Shown: positions 38,378 through 48,583, counted from the stretch's first letter. The stretch: DNA of 64,000 nt from Saprospiraceae bacterium (GCA_016714025.1 JADJOB010000001.1:744001-808000), one strand, 5' to 3'. Numbers and translations: made by a program. Notes: generated by a model from the sequence alone, not told the origin.

Positions 38378-39661
38378 TTATAAGAATTCACCTACAACAA
38401 AAATACTTCCACTCACTACTATCAGATCCTCCTTTTTAGCATGTTTTCTTGCAGCTCGTAAAGCTTGCTTTGGCTTGCTATAACAGCTTCCGGATAAACC
38501 ATACGCTTTTGCTTGTTGCTGAAGCTCCTGTTCATCCAACGCCCGTGGAATCGAAGCCTTGACAAAATAATAGGAAGCATCCTTAGGTAACTGAACAAGT
38601 ACTTTATCAATTGGTTTATCCTTTACAAAACCACAAATAAAATGCAGTTTGTTGAAATGGATTCCTTCTATTTGACGAACTAAATATTTTATCCCATCTT
38701 CATTGTGGGCACTATCAACAAAAACATCCGGATTACTCGCAATTTGTTGCCATCTTCCAACCATACAAGTTAATTCACTGGTCTTCTCGATACCAATTGC
38801 AATTTTACTAGATTCCAGCTGGACAATTTTAAAAGCATTTAATACCTGACATGCTGATAATACGGTATTAATATTTTCCAATTGATAAATGCCATTCAAG
38901 GAGGGTTTGACAACCATCTCGATTCCATCTATTTCAAAGCTTATGCGATCCAGACCCTTTGGACCTTCTACGCTATGAATCGTTGTATGATCCTGAGCAT
39001 AGTAAATGGGTGCATGTTGTGCTTTTGCCATGTGATTAAAAACAGGTGCTGATTCTATTTGCTTTCTGCCAATAACTACCGGTGTATCCGCTTTAATGAT
39101 ACCGGCTTTTTCCTGGGCTATTTTTTCAAGGCTATCTCCCAATAAGTCGCTATGGTCCCAACTGATATTTGTAATAATACTTAATAGCGGTTGTATAATA
39201 TTTGTTGAATCCAAGCGTCCTCCTAAACCGGTTTCTATAACTGCAAAGTCAACTTTTTGCTTTTTAAAATAGGAAAAGGCCATTGCCACTGTCATCTCAA
39301 AAAACGAGGGGGCCACCTTATTAAACAAATCCATATTTTTTTCTACAAAATGCGTAATGTAGCTTCGCGAAATATAGCGCCCATTGATTTTAATACGCTC
39401 CCTAAAATCTTTGTAATGAGGCGATACGTATAATCCTGTTTTGTAACCATGAGCCTGCAATATAGCTGCCATCATGTGTGATACGGAACCTTTGCCATTC
39501 GTTCCTGCTATGTGAATGCATTTTAATTTTTGTTGCGGATTATCCAATGCTTCACATAAAGCCCGAATGTTGGTAAGATCTTTTTTATAGGCTGTTTTCC
39601 CTTGTCTATGAAACATAGGCAAGGCATCATACAGGTATTGAAGGGTTTCTCTATAGTTCAT
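38378..39661 (-). CDS. folC: Folylpolyglutamate/dihydrofolate synthase
   Basis: A 427-residue Mur-ligase-like enzyme that adds glutamate to dihydropteroate or folates. ATP-binding loop HIAGTNGKGSVSHMMA (about residue 48), GLGGRLDSTN (about 145) and the C-terminal ligase domain with FVDSAHNEDGI (about 315) are all in place, at the usual length. It sits 17 bases downstream of the big T9SS gene. Confidence 0.96.
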   Translation of the reverse strand: MNYRETLQYLYDALPMFHRQGKTAYKKDLTNIRALCEALDNPQQKLKCIHIAGTNGKGSVSHMMAAILQAHGYKTGLYVSPHYKDFRERIKINGRYISRSYITHFVEKNMDLFNKVAPSFFEMTVAMAFSYFKKQKVDFAVIETGLGGRLDSTNIIQPLLSIITNISWDHSDLLGDSLEKIAQEKAGIIKADTPVVIGRKQIESAPVFNHMAKAQHAPIYYAQDHTTIHSVEGPKGLDRISFEIDGIEMVVKPSLNGIYQLENINTVLSACQVLNAFKIVQLESSKIAIGIEKTSELTCMVGRWQQIASNPDVFVDSAHNEDGIKYLVRQIEGIHFNKLHFICGFVKDKPIDKVLVQLPKDASYYFVKASIPRALDEQELQQQAKAYGLSGSCYSKPKQALRAARKHAKKEDLIVVSGSIFVVGEFL

Positions 39662-39678
39662 GAAAAGAATAAAAAAGC

Positions 39679-42600
39679 TTATTCGATTACCAATAATTTT
39701 TTAAATACCAATTGATTCTTTGATTCAAAACTCAATAAATACGTTCCCGGTTTTAGTTCTGGAATCCGGGTTTCACAATTGTTTTTAAATTTAATAATTT
39801 TTAGAATCCTCCCGCGATCGTCCATAAGTTTTGCAACAATTTCACCCTCCATATTCGTTTTAATAGATAGTGGATCTTGTGAATTTAATGGATTAGGAGA
39901 AATTTCGATTAAGGTCTGACTTACATTTCGCACCGGATTTTTAACACCGACTACTATAGTATCTCCTGCAGTTTTAGAGATGAGCAATTGGCTGCTTTCC
40001 TGCACTTTTGTTTTAGTAAATTGAGCAGATGCGTTTGGGCCAGACTGCAAACTACTTCCATTAATTGCAAGTACCCAACTTGCGGTATCTTCATTAGGAC
40101 CTCGTTTAAATAAATTTAATTCGTTTGCCTGTGTTTGTGCCCGAACCAGACCAATATTATCAAAACTCAAGATTTTGAATGGGGTGTGAGAAAGATTTGA
40201 TCCATAATTATGAAGGATCCAGTATGAATTACTTACCGGTCTATTGTCAGGATTAAAGTTTGTTGGAGGAATGTAATTGATACGGCTTACACACAATTCT
40301 CCATTAGGAAATACGCCGCTGTCTTCTGTTTCTATTGTAAGACCTGTGAGTCCAAACGGATAAATTCCTTTAGTCCGAATGTCCATTCGCAAACTGGTAC
40401 CCGGACCAATTGGGGCTGTTGATGGAATTAAAACTGCATTGCCTCCCAGGGATCCGTGAAATGAATTTTCTTTATCTAAAATTTTTACAGGACCTTCATT
40501 GAATTGAAAATAACTTAGCAATCCAGGATTCGCAGTATGGGTTCTGCTTAAGTGCATGATTTCACGAATCTCAGAAATGCTTAAACTCCTATTATACACA
40601 CATACTTCGTCTATTTCACCGATAAAAAAACGATTCCCACCATTCAGATCTGCTCCAATAGTAATCGGACTATCAAAGTTGGAAGGATCGAATACACCTG
40701 ATTGGGTATAAGCAACTCCATCTTTGTAAATCGTAAGTGAATTTGGTGTAACTACCAAAGCTAAATGTGTCCAAACCCCAGGAATTAATCGAGCTTTTGA
40801 AACCCAGTTGTATCCATTATCATTCCAATGGTATCGAAGGTCTCCATTGGTTAATACACTTAAACCAGATGTTGAGCTACCACCCCGCATAAATAAAATT
40901 CCAGCAAAATCTCGTTGTGTTGCAGTTGATTTAACCCATGCCATCATGGTAAACGTATTGGATTTAATTCCAAAAGCAGGTATTTGTGCATATGCATTTG
41001 ATCCATTTAAGGAAAGTGCATTCCCCGGCAAACTGTCTTTTTCGCATTCATTGTTTACCCTTACATACATGGTATCTTTAAAGTTGCCAGAAGGTGTATT
41101 TAAATTCATAATAATTTGCTTAACACCTACTGATTTGAAAATTACTTTAGGCGTTCTTGTATTTTGTCCTGTCAGATATTGTGCATCTGCAATGTTCCAG
41201 GTCCAACTTGCACCGGTATGATTCACATTAGAATAATCATCAAAATAAAATGTATCCCGAATGCAAAATGATTCTAATTTATTTGCCATGGCTTGTGGAA
41301 TCACAGTGGAATTTTCATAGAGATCCGTTTCCCAAACACCAAATCCCCAACAACCATTTCTGATTTTTCCATCTCTGTAAAAGGGTTTCAATCGATTTGT
41401 TTCTGCACTTACAGGCAAACCGTCTGAATAGGCTTCCCATTCCGTCATGAGATCATTTCTATAATAGACCCCGCGTTTTGTTCCAAGATAAACGCCTCCT
41501 TGCGTACCCTGTTGATGTAATATATCCGAAATGGTAACATTATCCAATTTCGAAGTTGTCAAATTGATCCAGGATAATCCTCCGTCAATGGTTTTATAAA
41601 TTTTCTTACCATTTGAACCATAAGTAAGTGCTACCCATAATTCATTTGGATTGCTTGCACTTAAACTCATTTTAACCCGGTCGTTATTATTAGGTAACGG
41701 AAGCGGAGTTAATTTTTTCCAGGACATCCCTCCATCTGAACTTCTCCACATGGAATCATCTGTTCCATCCCATTGCGAACAATAAATAATATCAGGATTA
41801 CTTCTTGAAACCTCGATTTCAAAAACCGTGTTTGTAGTATTTCCCGGAAACGTATATAACAACTGGAAGGTTGCTCCACCATCTGTGCTTTTCCAGATTT
41901 TGTTTTCTCTTCCTAAGTAAATAATATTCCAACATTGTGGATGCCAGGTCATTTGGCTATTTGCGTAATAGGCATACGATTCATTAGGAAAAAGGCCAAC
42001 CGGAAAATAACTAACTCCATTTTGTAAACCTGACTTCAGGGCATATCCTCCGATATCAGAAAAATAAGTTTTACGCCCCGGTCCCGGATTTACATAACCG
42101 GTAGCAGCTTCTGCTCCACCCATACGGTAATAGGTATTTGCTGGAAAGGATTCATGCCAAGCCATATTTCCATTGTGGTATCTTCCTCCAACTAAAATAT
42201 CTTCATTCCAACCGGAATCAAAACCCCAAAGGTCAGCACCTGAAATTCCATCCATTCGCGCTTCACTGGTAAGTCCAAAATCTTTTGAATAATTGATACC
42301 ACCATCACTTCCAATCCATAAATCAGAACCGCGTGCTGCTAAACACTGAATGTCCGGATGACTCCATGGTAAATTGCCAACATAGCCTCCAAGACTATTC
42401 CAGCTTGCTCCGCCATCAGTACTTTTAAACCAAGAAGTACCTCCTGCAATTAATTCATTTTCGTTTTTTGGATTTACAACAATCGCCATGTCATAAAATC
42501 CTTGATTGAATCCAGTAGTTCCATTATTGGCCATCAAATTGGTATGGGTTGGAATGGTATAGGTCCCACCTACCATTCCCAAAGGATTTGTATTGGTCCA

Positions 42601-43683
42601 AATGAGTCCGTCGTCTGAACTAACAAAAACACCTACATAGCCATTTAATGTACCACCGGTACCACATAAATAAACGTAGATTTTTTTTGCGTTGCTTGGA
42701 CATTGTGCAATGTGTGCACCGGTAACGGATTCTCCTCCACCTGGGTTGGACCAAATTGGAGAAACGCTGGTCCAACTTTGACCTTCATTGGTGGATTTCA
42801 TAAAATCGGATAGTGCACCATTTAAACGAACACAAAAACTTGTAGTGGGTGCATTCAATTTAAATTTTACGGTCCAACATTCTTCTGTAAATGCTTTTTT
42901 CCAATTTAATCCGCCATTGACAGACTGCAGCATTCCTTTGTTGCTTGCAGCTAATATAATTTGTCCATTTGTTGGTTTGATCGCGAGATCATTGACCCAT
43001 AAGCCACTTTCTGAATAGACCGTTGACCAGGTTTTTCCGCCATCATTTGTTTTAATAATTTTCCCGCTGGTTGCAGCGAATACGGTATCAGGATTTTTAG
43101 GATGTATTCGAACAGCTCCAAATGCATCGTGTAAGATATTGGAAGTCGTCAATTGCCAGTTTTTCCCAAGATCGGTTGTTTTCCAAAGTCCACCACTTTC
43201 TCCTCCTGCATACAAAATTGTAGAGTCGCTTGGAGCAATATCCATTGAATAGACATTTGTTTGCCAGGTTACTTTTGTAATTCCATCTGTATGATAAGTT
43301 TTTGAAGGACCTACAAATTTCCAATTGGCTGCAGGTGCTCTATGAATGGTATTGTTTTTTCGAAGTTGCAATCGAATGCTTTCTTCAGTAAGTGTTTCAT
43401 GGGGTGTTGGGATGTAAATGTTTCCATTGGAATCCATAAACTTTTGTGCCCAATGCATCCACAATTTGTAATATTGTGTGTAGGAGTTTTTAACAAATTC
43501 ACGGTCTTTATAATATTCCGTATATGCTTTTTCAACTAAAAAAACATTTGGCAAGGGTCTAAAAATCAAATGAATGAATTCCGGAGCGTTGGAATCAAAG
43601 TATATGCGTCCGGGCTGTTCCTGAGCAAAGCTCAGATTCACCAATACAGACAATGTAAAAGTGAGAAAGATATTTTTTAACAT
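39679..43683 (-). CDS. Giant secreted T9SS protein: VPS10/BNR propeller, PKD-like, LamG
   Basis: A 1,334-residue secreted protein with signal peptide (residues 1-20). Residues about 110-790 hold many BNR/sortilin-type repeats (SGGLWKTTDLGKNW, IIKTNDGGKTW, WFKSTDGGASWN, MWRSSDGGMSWKKL) forming large propellers. A PKD-like domain follows (about 815-890), then a LamG/concanavalin-type domain (GNALSLNGSNAYAQIP onward, about 895-1070), a beta-rich spacer and a type IX sorting domain (ISPNPLN near 1255 to the end). Such proteins are surface adhesins or glycan-binding factors; no catalytic residues are evident. It is odd that this gene is embedded between aat and folC with gaps of 9 and 17 bases. 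Confidence 0.9.
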   Translation of the reverse strand: MLKNIFLTFTLSVLVNLSFAQEQPGRIYFDSNAPEFIHLIFRPLPNVFLVEKAYTEYYKDREFVKNSYTQYYKLWMHWAQKFMDSNGNIYIPTPHETLTEESIRLQLRKNNTIHRAPAANWKFVGPSKTYHTDGITKVTWQTNVYSMDIAPSDSTILYAGGESGGLWKTTDLGKNWQLTTSNILHDAFGAVRIHPKNPDTVFAATSGKIIKTNDGGKTWSTVYSESGLWVNDLAIKPTNGQIILAASNKGMLQSVNGGLNWKKAFTEECWTVKFKLNAPTTSFCVRLNGALSDFMKSTNEGQSWTSVSPIWSNPGGGESVTGAHIAQCPSNAKKIYVYLCGTGGTLNGYVGVFVSSDDGLIWTNTNPLGMVGGTYTIPTHTNLMANNGTTGFNQGFYDMAIVVNPKNENELIAGGTSWFKSTDGGASWNSLGGYVGNLPWSHPDIQCLAARGSDLWIGSDGGINYSKDFGLTSEARMDGISGADLWGFDSGWNEDILVGGRYHNGNMAWHESFPANTYYRMGGAEAATGYVNPGPGRKTYFSDIGGYALKSGLQNGVSYFPVGLFPNESYAYYANSQMTWHPQCWNIIYLGRENKIWKSTDGGATFQLLYTFPGNTTNTVFEIEVSRSNPDIIYCSQWDGTDDSMWRSSDGGMSWKKLTPLPLPNNNDRVKMSLSASNPNELWVALTYGSNGKKIYKTIDGGLSWINLTTSKLDNVTISDILHQQGTQGGVYLGTKRGVYYRNDLMTEWEAYSDGLPVSAETNRLKPFYRDGKIRNGCWGFGVWETDLYENSTVIPQAMANKLESFCIRDTFYFDDYSNVNHTGASWTWNIADAQYLTGQNTRTPKVIFKSVGVKQIIMNLNTPSGNFKDTMYVRVNNECEKDSLPGNALSLNGSNAYAQIPAFGIKSNTFTMMAWVKSTATQRDFAGILFMRGGSSTSGLSVLTNGDLRYHWNDNGYNWVSKARLIPGVWTHLALVVTPNSLTIYKDGVAYTQSGVFDPSNFDSPITIGADLNGGNRFFIGEIDEVCVYNRSLSISEIREIMHLSRTHTANPGLLSYFQFNEGPVKILDKENSFHGSLGGNAVLIPSTAPIGPGTSLRMDIRTKGIYPFGLTGLTIETEDSGVFPNGELCVSRINYIPPTNFNPDNRPVSNSYWILHNYGSNLSHTPFKILSFDNIGLVRAQTQANELNLFKRGPNEDTASWVLAINGSSLQSGPNASAQFTKTKVQESSQLLISKTAGDTIVVGVKNPVRNVSQTLIEISPNPLNSQDPLSIKTNMEGEIVAKLMDDRGRILKIIKFKNNCETRIPELKPGTYLLSFESKNQLVFKKLLVIE

Positions 43684-43692
43684 AATTCAATA

Positions 43693-44418
43693 TTAATACC
43701 TAAAATTAGTCCATTCCTGGTAGAAATTGCTAAATTCTTCTGACCAGTTTTCGCTTACAAGTGAATTGCGCTTATTTTGTTCTAAATAGTTTAAAAAATC
43801 TCCTTGTGAAATGACAGAAGCGCCCATGCGTTTCATGTGATCTGATTCCTGCTGGCAATCAATCCAGTCAAATTTTTTTACACTTAAAAAGTTTGCCAAA
43901 TTTATCATAGCAAGTTTTGAAGTGTTCGAAATTTTAGAGAACATCGATTCTCCGCAAAACAATTTTCCAATAGCCAATCCATAGATGCCTCCTACAAGTT
44001 CTTCTGATTTCCATACTTCTATGGAATGCGCAATTCCCATTTGATGCAAATTAATATAAGCCTGTATCATTTCTTCATGAATCCAGCTTTCATTTTGACC
44101 CTGACGCATTATTGCCCCACAATTCCGCATTACTTGTTCAAAATCTTTATCCGCAGTCACAGAAAATGATTTGTTGTTTAATACGCGATGCATACTTTTT
44201 GAAACATGAATCTGTTTGGGGTCTAACATCAACCTTGGACTTAAGCTCCACCACATGATGGGTTCGCCTAAATTATACCAGGGAAAAATTCCATTTTGAT
44301 AAGCTAGAATGATTCGTTCGGAACTTAGACTGCCCCCTATGGCAAGCAAGCCGTGTCGATCTGCTTGAGAAGGATGGGGAAAGTAGAGCGGAAATTCCGG
44401 TAAAAAGGCAACCGGCAA
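43693..44418 (-). CDS. aat: Leucyl/phenylalanyl-tRNA-protein transferase
   Basis: A 241-residue enzyme of the bacterial N-degron pathway; it adds Leu or Phe from tRNA to proteins with basic N-terminal residues. Family motifs: FPHPSQADRHGLLAIGGSLSSE region (about 11-30), AYQNGIFPWY, PIMWWSLSPR and VGGIYGLAIGKLFCGESMFS (about 145). The start is TTG 44418, six bases behind clpS; the next internal start would remove the conserved FPLYFP motif. Confidence 0.96.
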   Translation of the reverse strand: MPVAFLPEFPLYFPHPSQADRHGLLAIGGSLSSERIILAYQNGIFPWYNLGEPIMWWSLSPRLMLDPKQIHVSKSMHRVLNNKSFSVTADKDFEQVMRNCGAIMRQGQNESWIHEEMIQAYINLHQMGIAHSIEVWKSEELVGGIYGLAIGKLFCGESMFSKISNTSKLAMINLANFLSVKKFDWIDCQQESDHMKRMGASVISQGDFLNYLEQNKRNSLVSENWSEEFSNFYQEWTNFRY

Positions 44419-44424
44419 GATTAA

Positions 44425-44727
44425 TTATACTTTGATGGATTCTATAACTGCAGAAAGGCCCCGATCACACAAAGCATCTTTCATAGGTCTTAAGATATTA
44501 AAACTATCTGTTTTAACGATTGCTTTTCCTTTAAAATGAACTATCATAGATAATTGTTCAGCTTGCTCAAAGGTATGTTTACAAATATCCATCAAACTTT
44601 CAATTACCCAATCAAATGTATTTACGTCATCATTATAAACAATCAATTCAGAAAGACTTCCCAATTGATCTTCAACCATTACATCTTCTTCGATAGCTTC
44701 CCAGGTTCCCGGATTATTTTGCATCAT
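44425..44727 (-). CDS. clpS: ClpS adaptor protein
   Basis: A 100-residue adaptor that hands N-degron substrates to ClpAP/ClpCP. The core carries the signature LIVYNDDVNTFDWVIESL (N-end binding pocket, about residues 28-45), the helix HTFEQAEQLSMIVHFKGKA and the conserved final helix ALCDRGLSAVIE. It directly precedes aat, so recognition and tagging are encoded side by side. Confidence 0.95.
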   Translation of the reverse strand: MMQNNPGTWEAIEEDVMVEDQLGSLSELIVYNDDVNTFDWVIESLMDICKHTFEQAEQLSMIVHFKGKAIVKTDSFNILRPMKDALCDRGLSAVIESIKV

Positions 44728-44737
44728 AAGCAGGATA

Positions 44738-45211
44738 TTAATTGAGATTTTTTAATACATGATTTATCGCCTCGAAATTAGGTAAATTTCCTGGATTATC
44801 CAAAATTTCCATATATCGAAGATGTCCTTCTTTGTCAAGAACAAAAGCTGAACGTTTTGCAACACCCCGTAGTCCCAAATTCCAAACTTCATCGATACAG
44901 TCATAGGCTTTACAAACAATTTTATTAAAATCTGAAAGCAAGGGATATGGAATTTTGTTTACTTCTTTAAATTTAGCCAAGGTGTAAGGAGAATCCACAG
45001 ATATCCCTAAAATTTGGGCATCCAATGATTCGTATAGGGTTATATCATCCCTCATTTGACACATTTCTTGAGTACAGGTACCAGTAAATGCAAATGGGAA
45101 AAACAAAAGCAATACATTGTGTCCTTGAAAATCAGCCAATCGGATTTCTGTTTTATCTGACGAAATCAAGGTAAATCCGGGGGCTTTTTCACCTAAATGC
45201 AAACTGCTCAT
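44738..45211 (-). CDS. Peroxiredoxin (BCP/PrxQ-like)
   Basis: A 157-residue thioredoxin-fold peroxidase. Peroxidatic Cys46 lies in FAFTGTCTQEMC and a second Cys51 sits five residues later, the spacing of BCP/PrxQ proteins with an atypical two-cysteine cycle. PFAF in place of PxxxTPxC and the overall length resemble AhpE too. It detoxifies peroxides in the cytoplasm. First gene of the eight-gene run, 10 bases before clpS, and divergent from the EamA gene. Confidence 0.92.
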   Translation of the reverse strand: MSSLHLGEKAPGFTLISSDKTEIRLADFQGHNVLLLFFPFAFTGTCTQEMCQMRDDITLYESLDAQILGISVDSPYTLAKFKEVNKIPYPLLSDFNKIVCKAYDCIDEVWNLGLRGVAKRSAFVLDKEGHLRYMEILDNPGNLPNFEAINHVLKNLN

Positions 45212-45267
45212 GAATAAAAATTTAAGGGCACAAAATTAGATATTTGTTTCAATTTTCATAATCTAAA

Positions 45268-46161
45268 ATGGATAGTGTAAAAAAGTCGTTTTTCCTCCTC
45301 CATCTGGCCATTTTTTTGTTCGGATTCACAGGTATTTTAGGTAAAATGATTCTTTTACCTGCATTAGTCCTTGTTTGGTGGCGTTCGTTACTTACCTGGG
45401 TCTTGATGTTGCCAAAAATGTACCGTGCTAAAGGTTTTCAAAAAATGGATTCCAAAACCTTCAAACGATTCATGTGGATTGGTTTATTAGTAGGACTGCA
45501 TTGGATTTGCTTTTATGGATCGATAAAATTGGCAAATTCTTCAGTCGCCATGATTTGTTTAGCTTTTATTCCATTATCAACTGCATTTTTTGAAGCCCTA
45601 TTCCAAAAGAAAAAAATCAAAACCCTGGATATAGGAACCGGACTCATAATACTTCCCGGCATGTGGCTTATCCTTCAAAATATTGACTTTTCCTATCGAT
45701 TGGGATTTGGTGTTGGGATTTTGGCGGCTGTCTTTTCTGCCGCATTTGCCACTCTAAATAAGAAATATATTAAAACTTCTGATGAAATTCTAATAAGTTG
45801 GATTGAACTTTTCTCAGTTTGGTGCTTAATGAGCATTCTAATGCCCGTTGTTTATTTATTTGACCCGAATTTTAAATTTTTTCCCAGTGGAAGTGATTGG
45901 TTCTATTTATTATTTCTTTCCTATTTCTGCACAGTTGTTGCCTATGTTTTTGTAATCAGGTCCTTACAAAACCTAAGTGCATTTACAGCCATGCTTGCAT
46001 TTAATATGGAGCCTGTTTATGGGATTATTTTGGCCATAGCTGTTTTAAATGAGCACCGGCAATTAAACCTGCCATTTTATATTGGTGTATTTATTATTTT
46101 GACCAGCGTTTTGTTACATCCGTATCTTGAAAAAAAATTTGATCGTTTTAAAACAAATTAA
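45268..46161 (+). CDS. EamA/DMT-family transporter
   Basis: A 297-residue protein with ten hydrophobic segments in two EamA halves (about 5-135 and 150-285), the drug/metabolite transporter layout. Motifs include LVWWRSLLTWVLMLP and NMEPVYGIILAIAVLNE, typical of the second-half signature. It probably exports amino acids or other small metabolites; the substrate is not readable. It shares a 56-base divergent promoter gap with the peroxiredoxin. Confidence 0.9.
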   Translation: MDSVKKSFFLLHLAIFLFGFTGILGKMILLPALVLVWWRSLLTWVLMLPKMYRAKGFQKMDSKTFKRFMWIGLLVGLHWICFYGSIKLANSSVAMICLAFIPLSTAFFEALFQKKKIKTLDIGTGLIILPGMWLILQNIDFSYRLGFGVGILAAVFSAAFATLNKKYIKTSDEILISWIELFSVWCLMSILMPVVYLFDPNFKFFPSGSDWFYLLFLSYFCTVVAYVFVIRSLQNLSAFTAMLAFNMEPVYGIILAIAVLNEHRQLNLPFYIGVFIILTSVLLHPYLEKKFDRFKTN

Positions 46162-46175
46162 TTATTCTAATTGTC

Positions 46176-46205
46176 TTGTAGAATACGATTCGTTTTTTAC
46201 ATTTA
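46176..46205 (+). promoter_or_regulatory. Promoter of the superoxide dismutase gene
   Basis: TTG at 46176-46178, exactly 19 bases of spacer and TACATTTA at 46198-46205, close to the Bacteroidota TTG-N19-TAnnTTTG consensus. The leader to the ATG at 46225 would be about 12-15 bases. Confidence 0.6.
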
Positions 46206-46224
46206 CGGATTGAAACAATAATTT

Positions 46225-46833
46225 ATGCCATTCCTGTTACCAGAATTACCTTATCCGCACCAAGCACTTGAGCCGCATATTGATACAAGAACCATGGAAA
46301 TTCATCATGGGAAGCATCATGCAGCTTATACCAATAACCTCAATGCTGCAATAAAGGATAAGCCACAGGAAAACCAAAGTATTGAGGAAATTTTACAAAA
46401 CCTGGACATGAGCAATATGCCCCTTCGAAATAATGGAGGTGGTTATTACAATCATTGTATGTTTTGGGAAATGATGTCTCCACATGGAGGGGGTAATCCA
46501 AACGGTTCGCTCAGTGAAGCAATTATTCGTGATTTTACTTCAATTGAAGCTTTCAAAGAAAAATTTGCACAAGCTGCCATTGGCAGATTTGGTTCGGGAT
46601 GGGCATGGCTGTGTGTACACCCTGGTGGTAAACTTGAAATTTGTTCCACCCCAAATCAGGATAATCCTCTAATGCCAAATACCGGTTGTGGTGGAATGCC
46701 AGTTATTGGATTGGATGTATGGGAACATGCATATTATTTATTATATCAAAACCGTCGTCCGGATTACATTTCTGGATTTTTTAATGTTATCAATTGGGAG
46801 TACGCAGAAAAACGCTACAATCAGTTTAAGTAA
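46225..46833 (+). CDS. Superoxide dismutase (Fe/Mn type)
   Basis: A 202-residue Fe/Mn superoxide dismutase. Metal ligands are H27 (MEIHHGKHHAAY), the His in GGYYNHCMFWE (about 83), and Asp and His in GLDVWEHAYY (about 166 and 170). The family end motif NVINWEYAEKRY is intact. Metal preference (Fe, Mn or either) cannot be fixed from these motifs. No signal peptide, so cytoplasmic. cutC follows 22 bases later and is probably co-transcribed. Confidence 0.96.
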   Translation: MPFLLPELPYPHQALEPHIDTRTMEIHHGKHHAAYTNNLNAAIKDKPQENQSIEEILQNLDMSNMPLRNNGGGYYNHCMFWEMMSPHGGGNPNGSLSEAIIRDFTSIEAFKEKFAQAAIGRFGSGWAWLCVHPGGKLEICSTPNQDNPLMPNTGCGGMPVIGLDVWEHAYYLLYQNRRPDYISGFFNVINWEYAEKRYNQFK

Positions 46834-46855
46834 ATTTCTATTATTTTCTAATTAA

Positions 46856-47575
46856 ATGAATCAACAGCCAATAATTGAATTGTGCTGTGCTAACATTCAT
46901 TCAGTGGTATTGGCACATGCATTTGATGCCGATGCAATCGAACTATGCTGTGATCTGGATCATGGCGGATTAACCCCGAGTCATGCACTTATTCAAAAAG
47001 CACGAGCTATTTTTAAAAAAGAAATGGCCGTATTTTTCAGACCTCGCAATGGAAACTTTGTGTACGATGAACTAGAAAAAGAACTCATCTTAAAAGATAT
47101 TGAATGGGCTATTTCAGAAGGAATTGATACCGTGGTTGCAGGAGGAATGACGGTAGAAGCATCCATTGATGAACCCTTTTCCACTCAACTTCGCAAATGC
47201 AGCAATCTAAAAAAACTTAGTTTTCATCGGGCTATCGATATTTGTAAAAATCCTGAATCTCAAATTCAACGCCTTATTGATTTGAAATTTGATAGAATAT
47301 TAACTTCCGGATGTGCCTCAAATGCCGTGGAAGGAATTGCTACATTAACAAAATGGAATCAAAAATTTGGCACTCAGATAGAATTTATGGCAGCCGGAGG
47401 CATTGATCACACCAATGCACGTTTTATACTGCAAGAAAGTGGGTTGAATCGATTTCATGCATCGTTACGGATCAATCAATTTAGTGAAAAGACCATTATG
47501 AATCTTGGGAATGAAGAACGGGCTGATCCTGAAAAAGTAAAAAAGCTATTTGAAGTATTTGGAAGATTAAAATAA
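46856..47575 (+). CDS. cutC: CutC-family protein
   Basis: A 239-residue TIM-barrel protein of the CutC family, with IELCCANIHS at the N-terminus, ELCCDLDHGGLTPS (about 27-40), VVAGGMT, SFHRAIDICKNP (about 123) and ILTSGCASNAVEG. CutC was named for copper homeostasis, but that role is doubtful in several bacteria. It overlaps the convergent outer-membrane gene by nine bases at the 3' end. Confidence 0.94.
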   Translation: MNQQPIIELCCANIHSVVLAHAFDADAIELCCDLDHGGLTPSHALIQKARAIFKKEMAVFFRPRNGNFVYDELEKELILKDIEWAISEGIDTVVAGGMTVEASIDEPFSTQLRKCSNLKKLSFHRAIDICKNPESQIQRLIDLKFDRILTSGCASNAVEGIATLTKWNQKFGTQIEFMAAGGIDHTNARFILQESGLNRFHASLRINQFSEKTIMNLGNEERADPEKVKKLFEVFGRLK

Positions 47576-48415
47576 ATTAAAATTTATGCCCAACATAAAT
47601 GCTGTTTGGTAAAATCCAAAATGTTGCTTTGCCTGAAAACCATCTGAAATTAGTATATCATTCAGTATAATTTCACCAAAACGATTTTGAAACATAAGAA
47701 ACACATGATTTGCCGCTTGAAATCGGACATTTAATATTCCACTGATTCCAAATCCTGCTGTATGAAAAATATTAACCCCTTCGATATCAAACACATCGAC
47801 ATCACTCCTCGGATACAACATTCCAATCGATAAACCGGTAACTAATCCTAAAGATTGCGAATGATTTTTTCGATGCCAACATTCTAAATAATATTCTCCA
47901 TCCATAGAAATATAGTTAAGTCCATTGGTATGTTCAAATCTTAGAAATGGTGAATCAATTTTAATATACTCATCTAAATAAACACCCGCATACTTGACTT
48001 GATTCGTGGTTGGAGAAATGCTCCCATTAATTTTTACTTGTTGCTTTTGTGTTACTACATACTTCATGTGATCCATGCCAAAGCTAATCCCAAATCGATC
48101 ACTCAACATGTATCCAGCCCGTACATTAAATTGAGGAATGGTGATGTTATATACATAGTTCTTTAATCCGAATCCTGATTGACGGTCATTGGCACGAACC
48201 GCTGAAAGGGTAAAATGACAAGTTGATGAATTGAATTTAATATCACTTTTGGTATACCATTCTCGGTTGTAACCCCAATAAAGATAAATGCTTCCCTTGT
48301 GTAGTGAAGGTAATCCCAGGTTTTGATTTCCTATCTTAATATCTGCACCAGATGCTTGTGAAATGCATAAAAGTGGACTGCCTAGAAGACTAATAAATAA
48401 TAGAATCGCTTTCAT
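47567..48415 (-). CDS. Outer-membrane beta-barrel protein of unknown function
   Basis: A 282-residue protein with signal peptide MKAILLFISLLGSPLLC. I start at ATG 48415; the longer frame from 48502 adds 29 residues in front of it. The mature part has repeated strands with alternating aromatic residues (GSIYLYWGYNREWYTKSD, FNVRAGYMLSDRFGISFG, FGFYQTAFMLGINFNLF) and ends in phenylalanine, the usual mark of an outer-membrane barrel. The family is not recognised. Confidence 0.75.
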   Translation of the reverse strand: MKAILLFISLLGSPLLCISQASGADIKIGNQNLGLPSLHKGSIYLYWGYNREWYTKSDIKFNSSTCHFTLSAVRANDRQSGFGLKNYVYNITIPQFNVRAGYMLSDRFGISFGMDHMKYVVTQKQQVKINGSISPTTNQVKYAGVYLDEYIKIDSPFLRFEHTNGLNYISMDGEYYLECWHRKNHSQSLGLVTGLSIGMLYPRSDVDVFDIEGVNIFHTAGFGISGILNVRFQAANHVFLMFQNRFGEIILNDILISDGFQAKQHFGFYQTAFMLGINFNLF

Positions 48416-48583
48416 AATTTGAACTGTGAAGGTAATAAAAAGAAGTAAATAAGATTTAGATGATCTAAAATAATGACCAAAGTTAAATCGGGTAGCAACC
48501 AAAAGACCAAACTTTAATATTCAACTCAAATTTTAGTTTAAACCCAAAGCTTGAGGTGAATAATAAAAGCAATTGTCTGCTTA

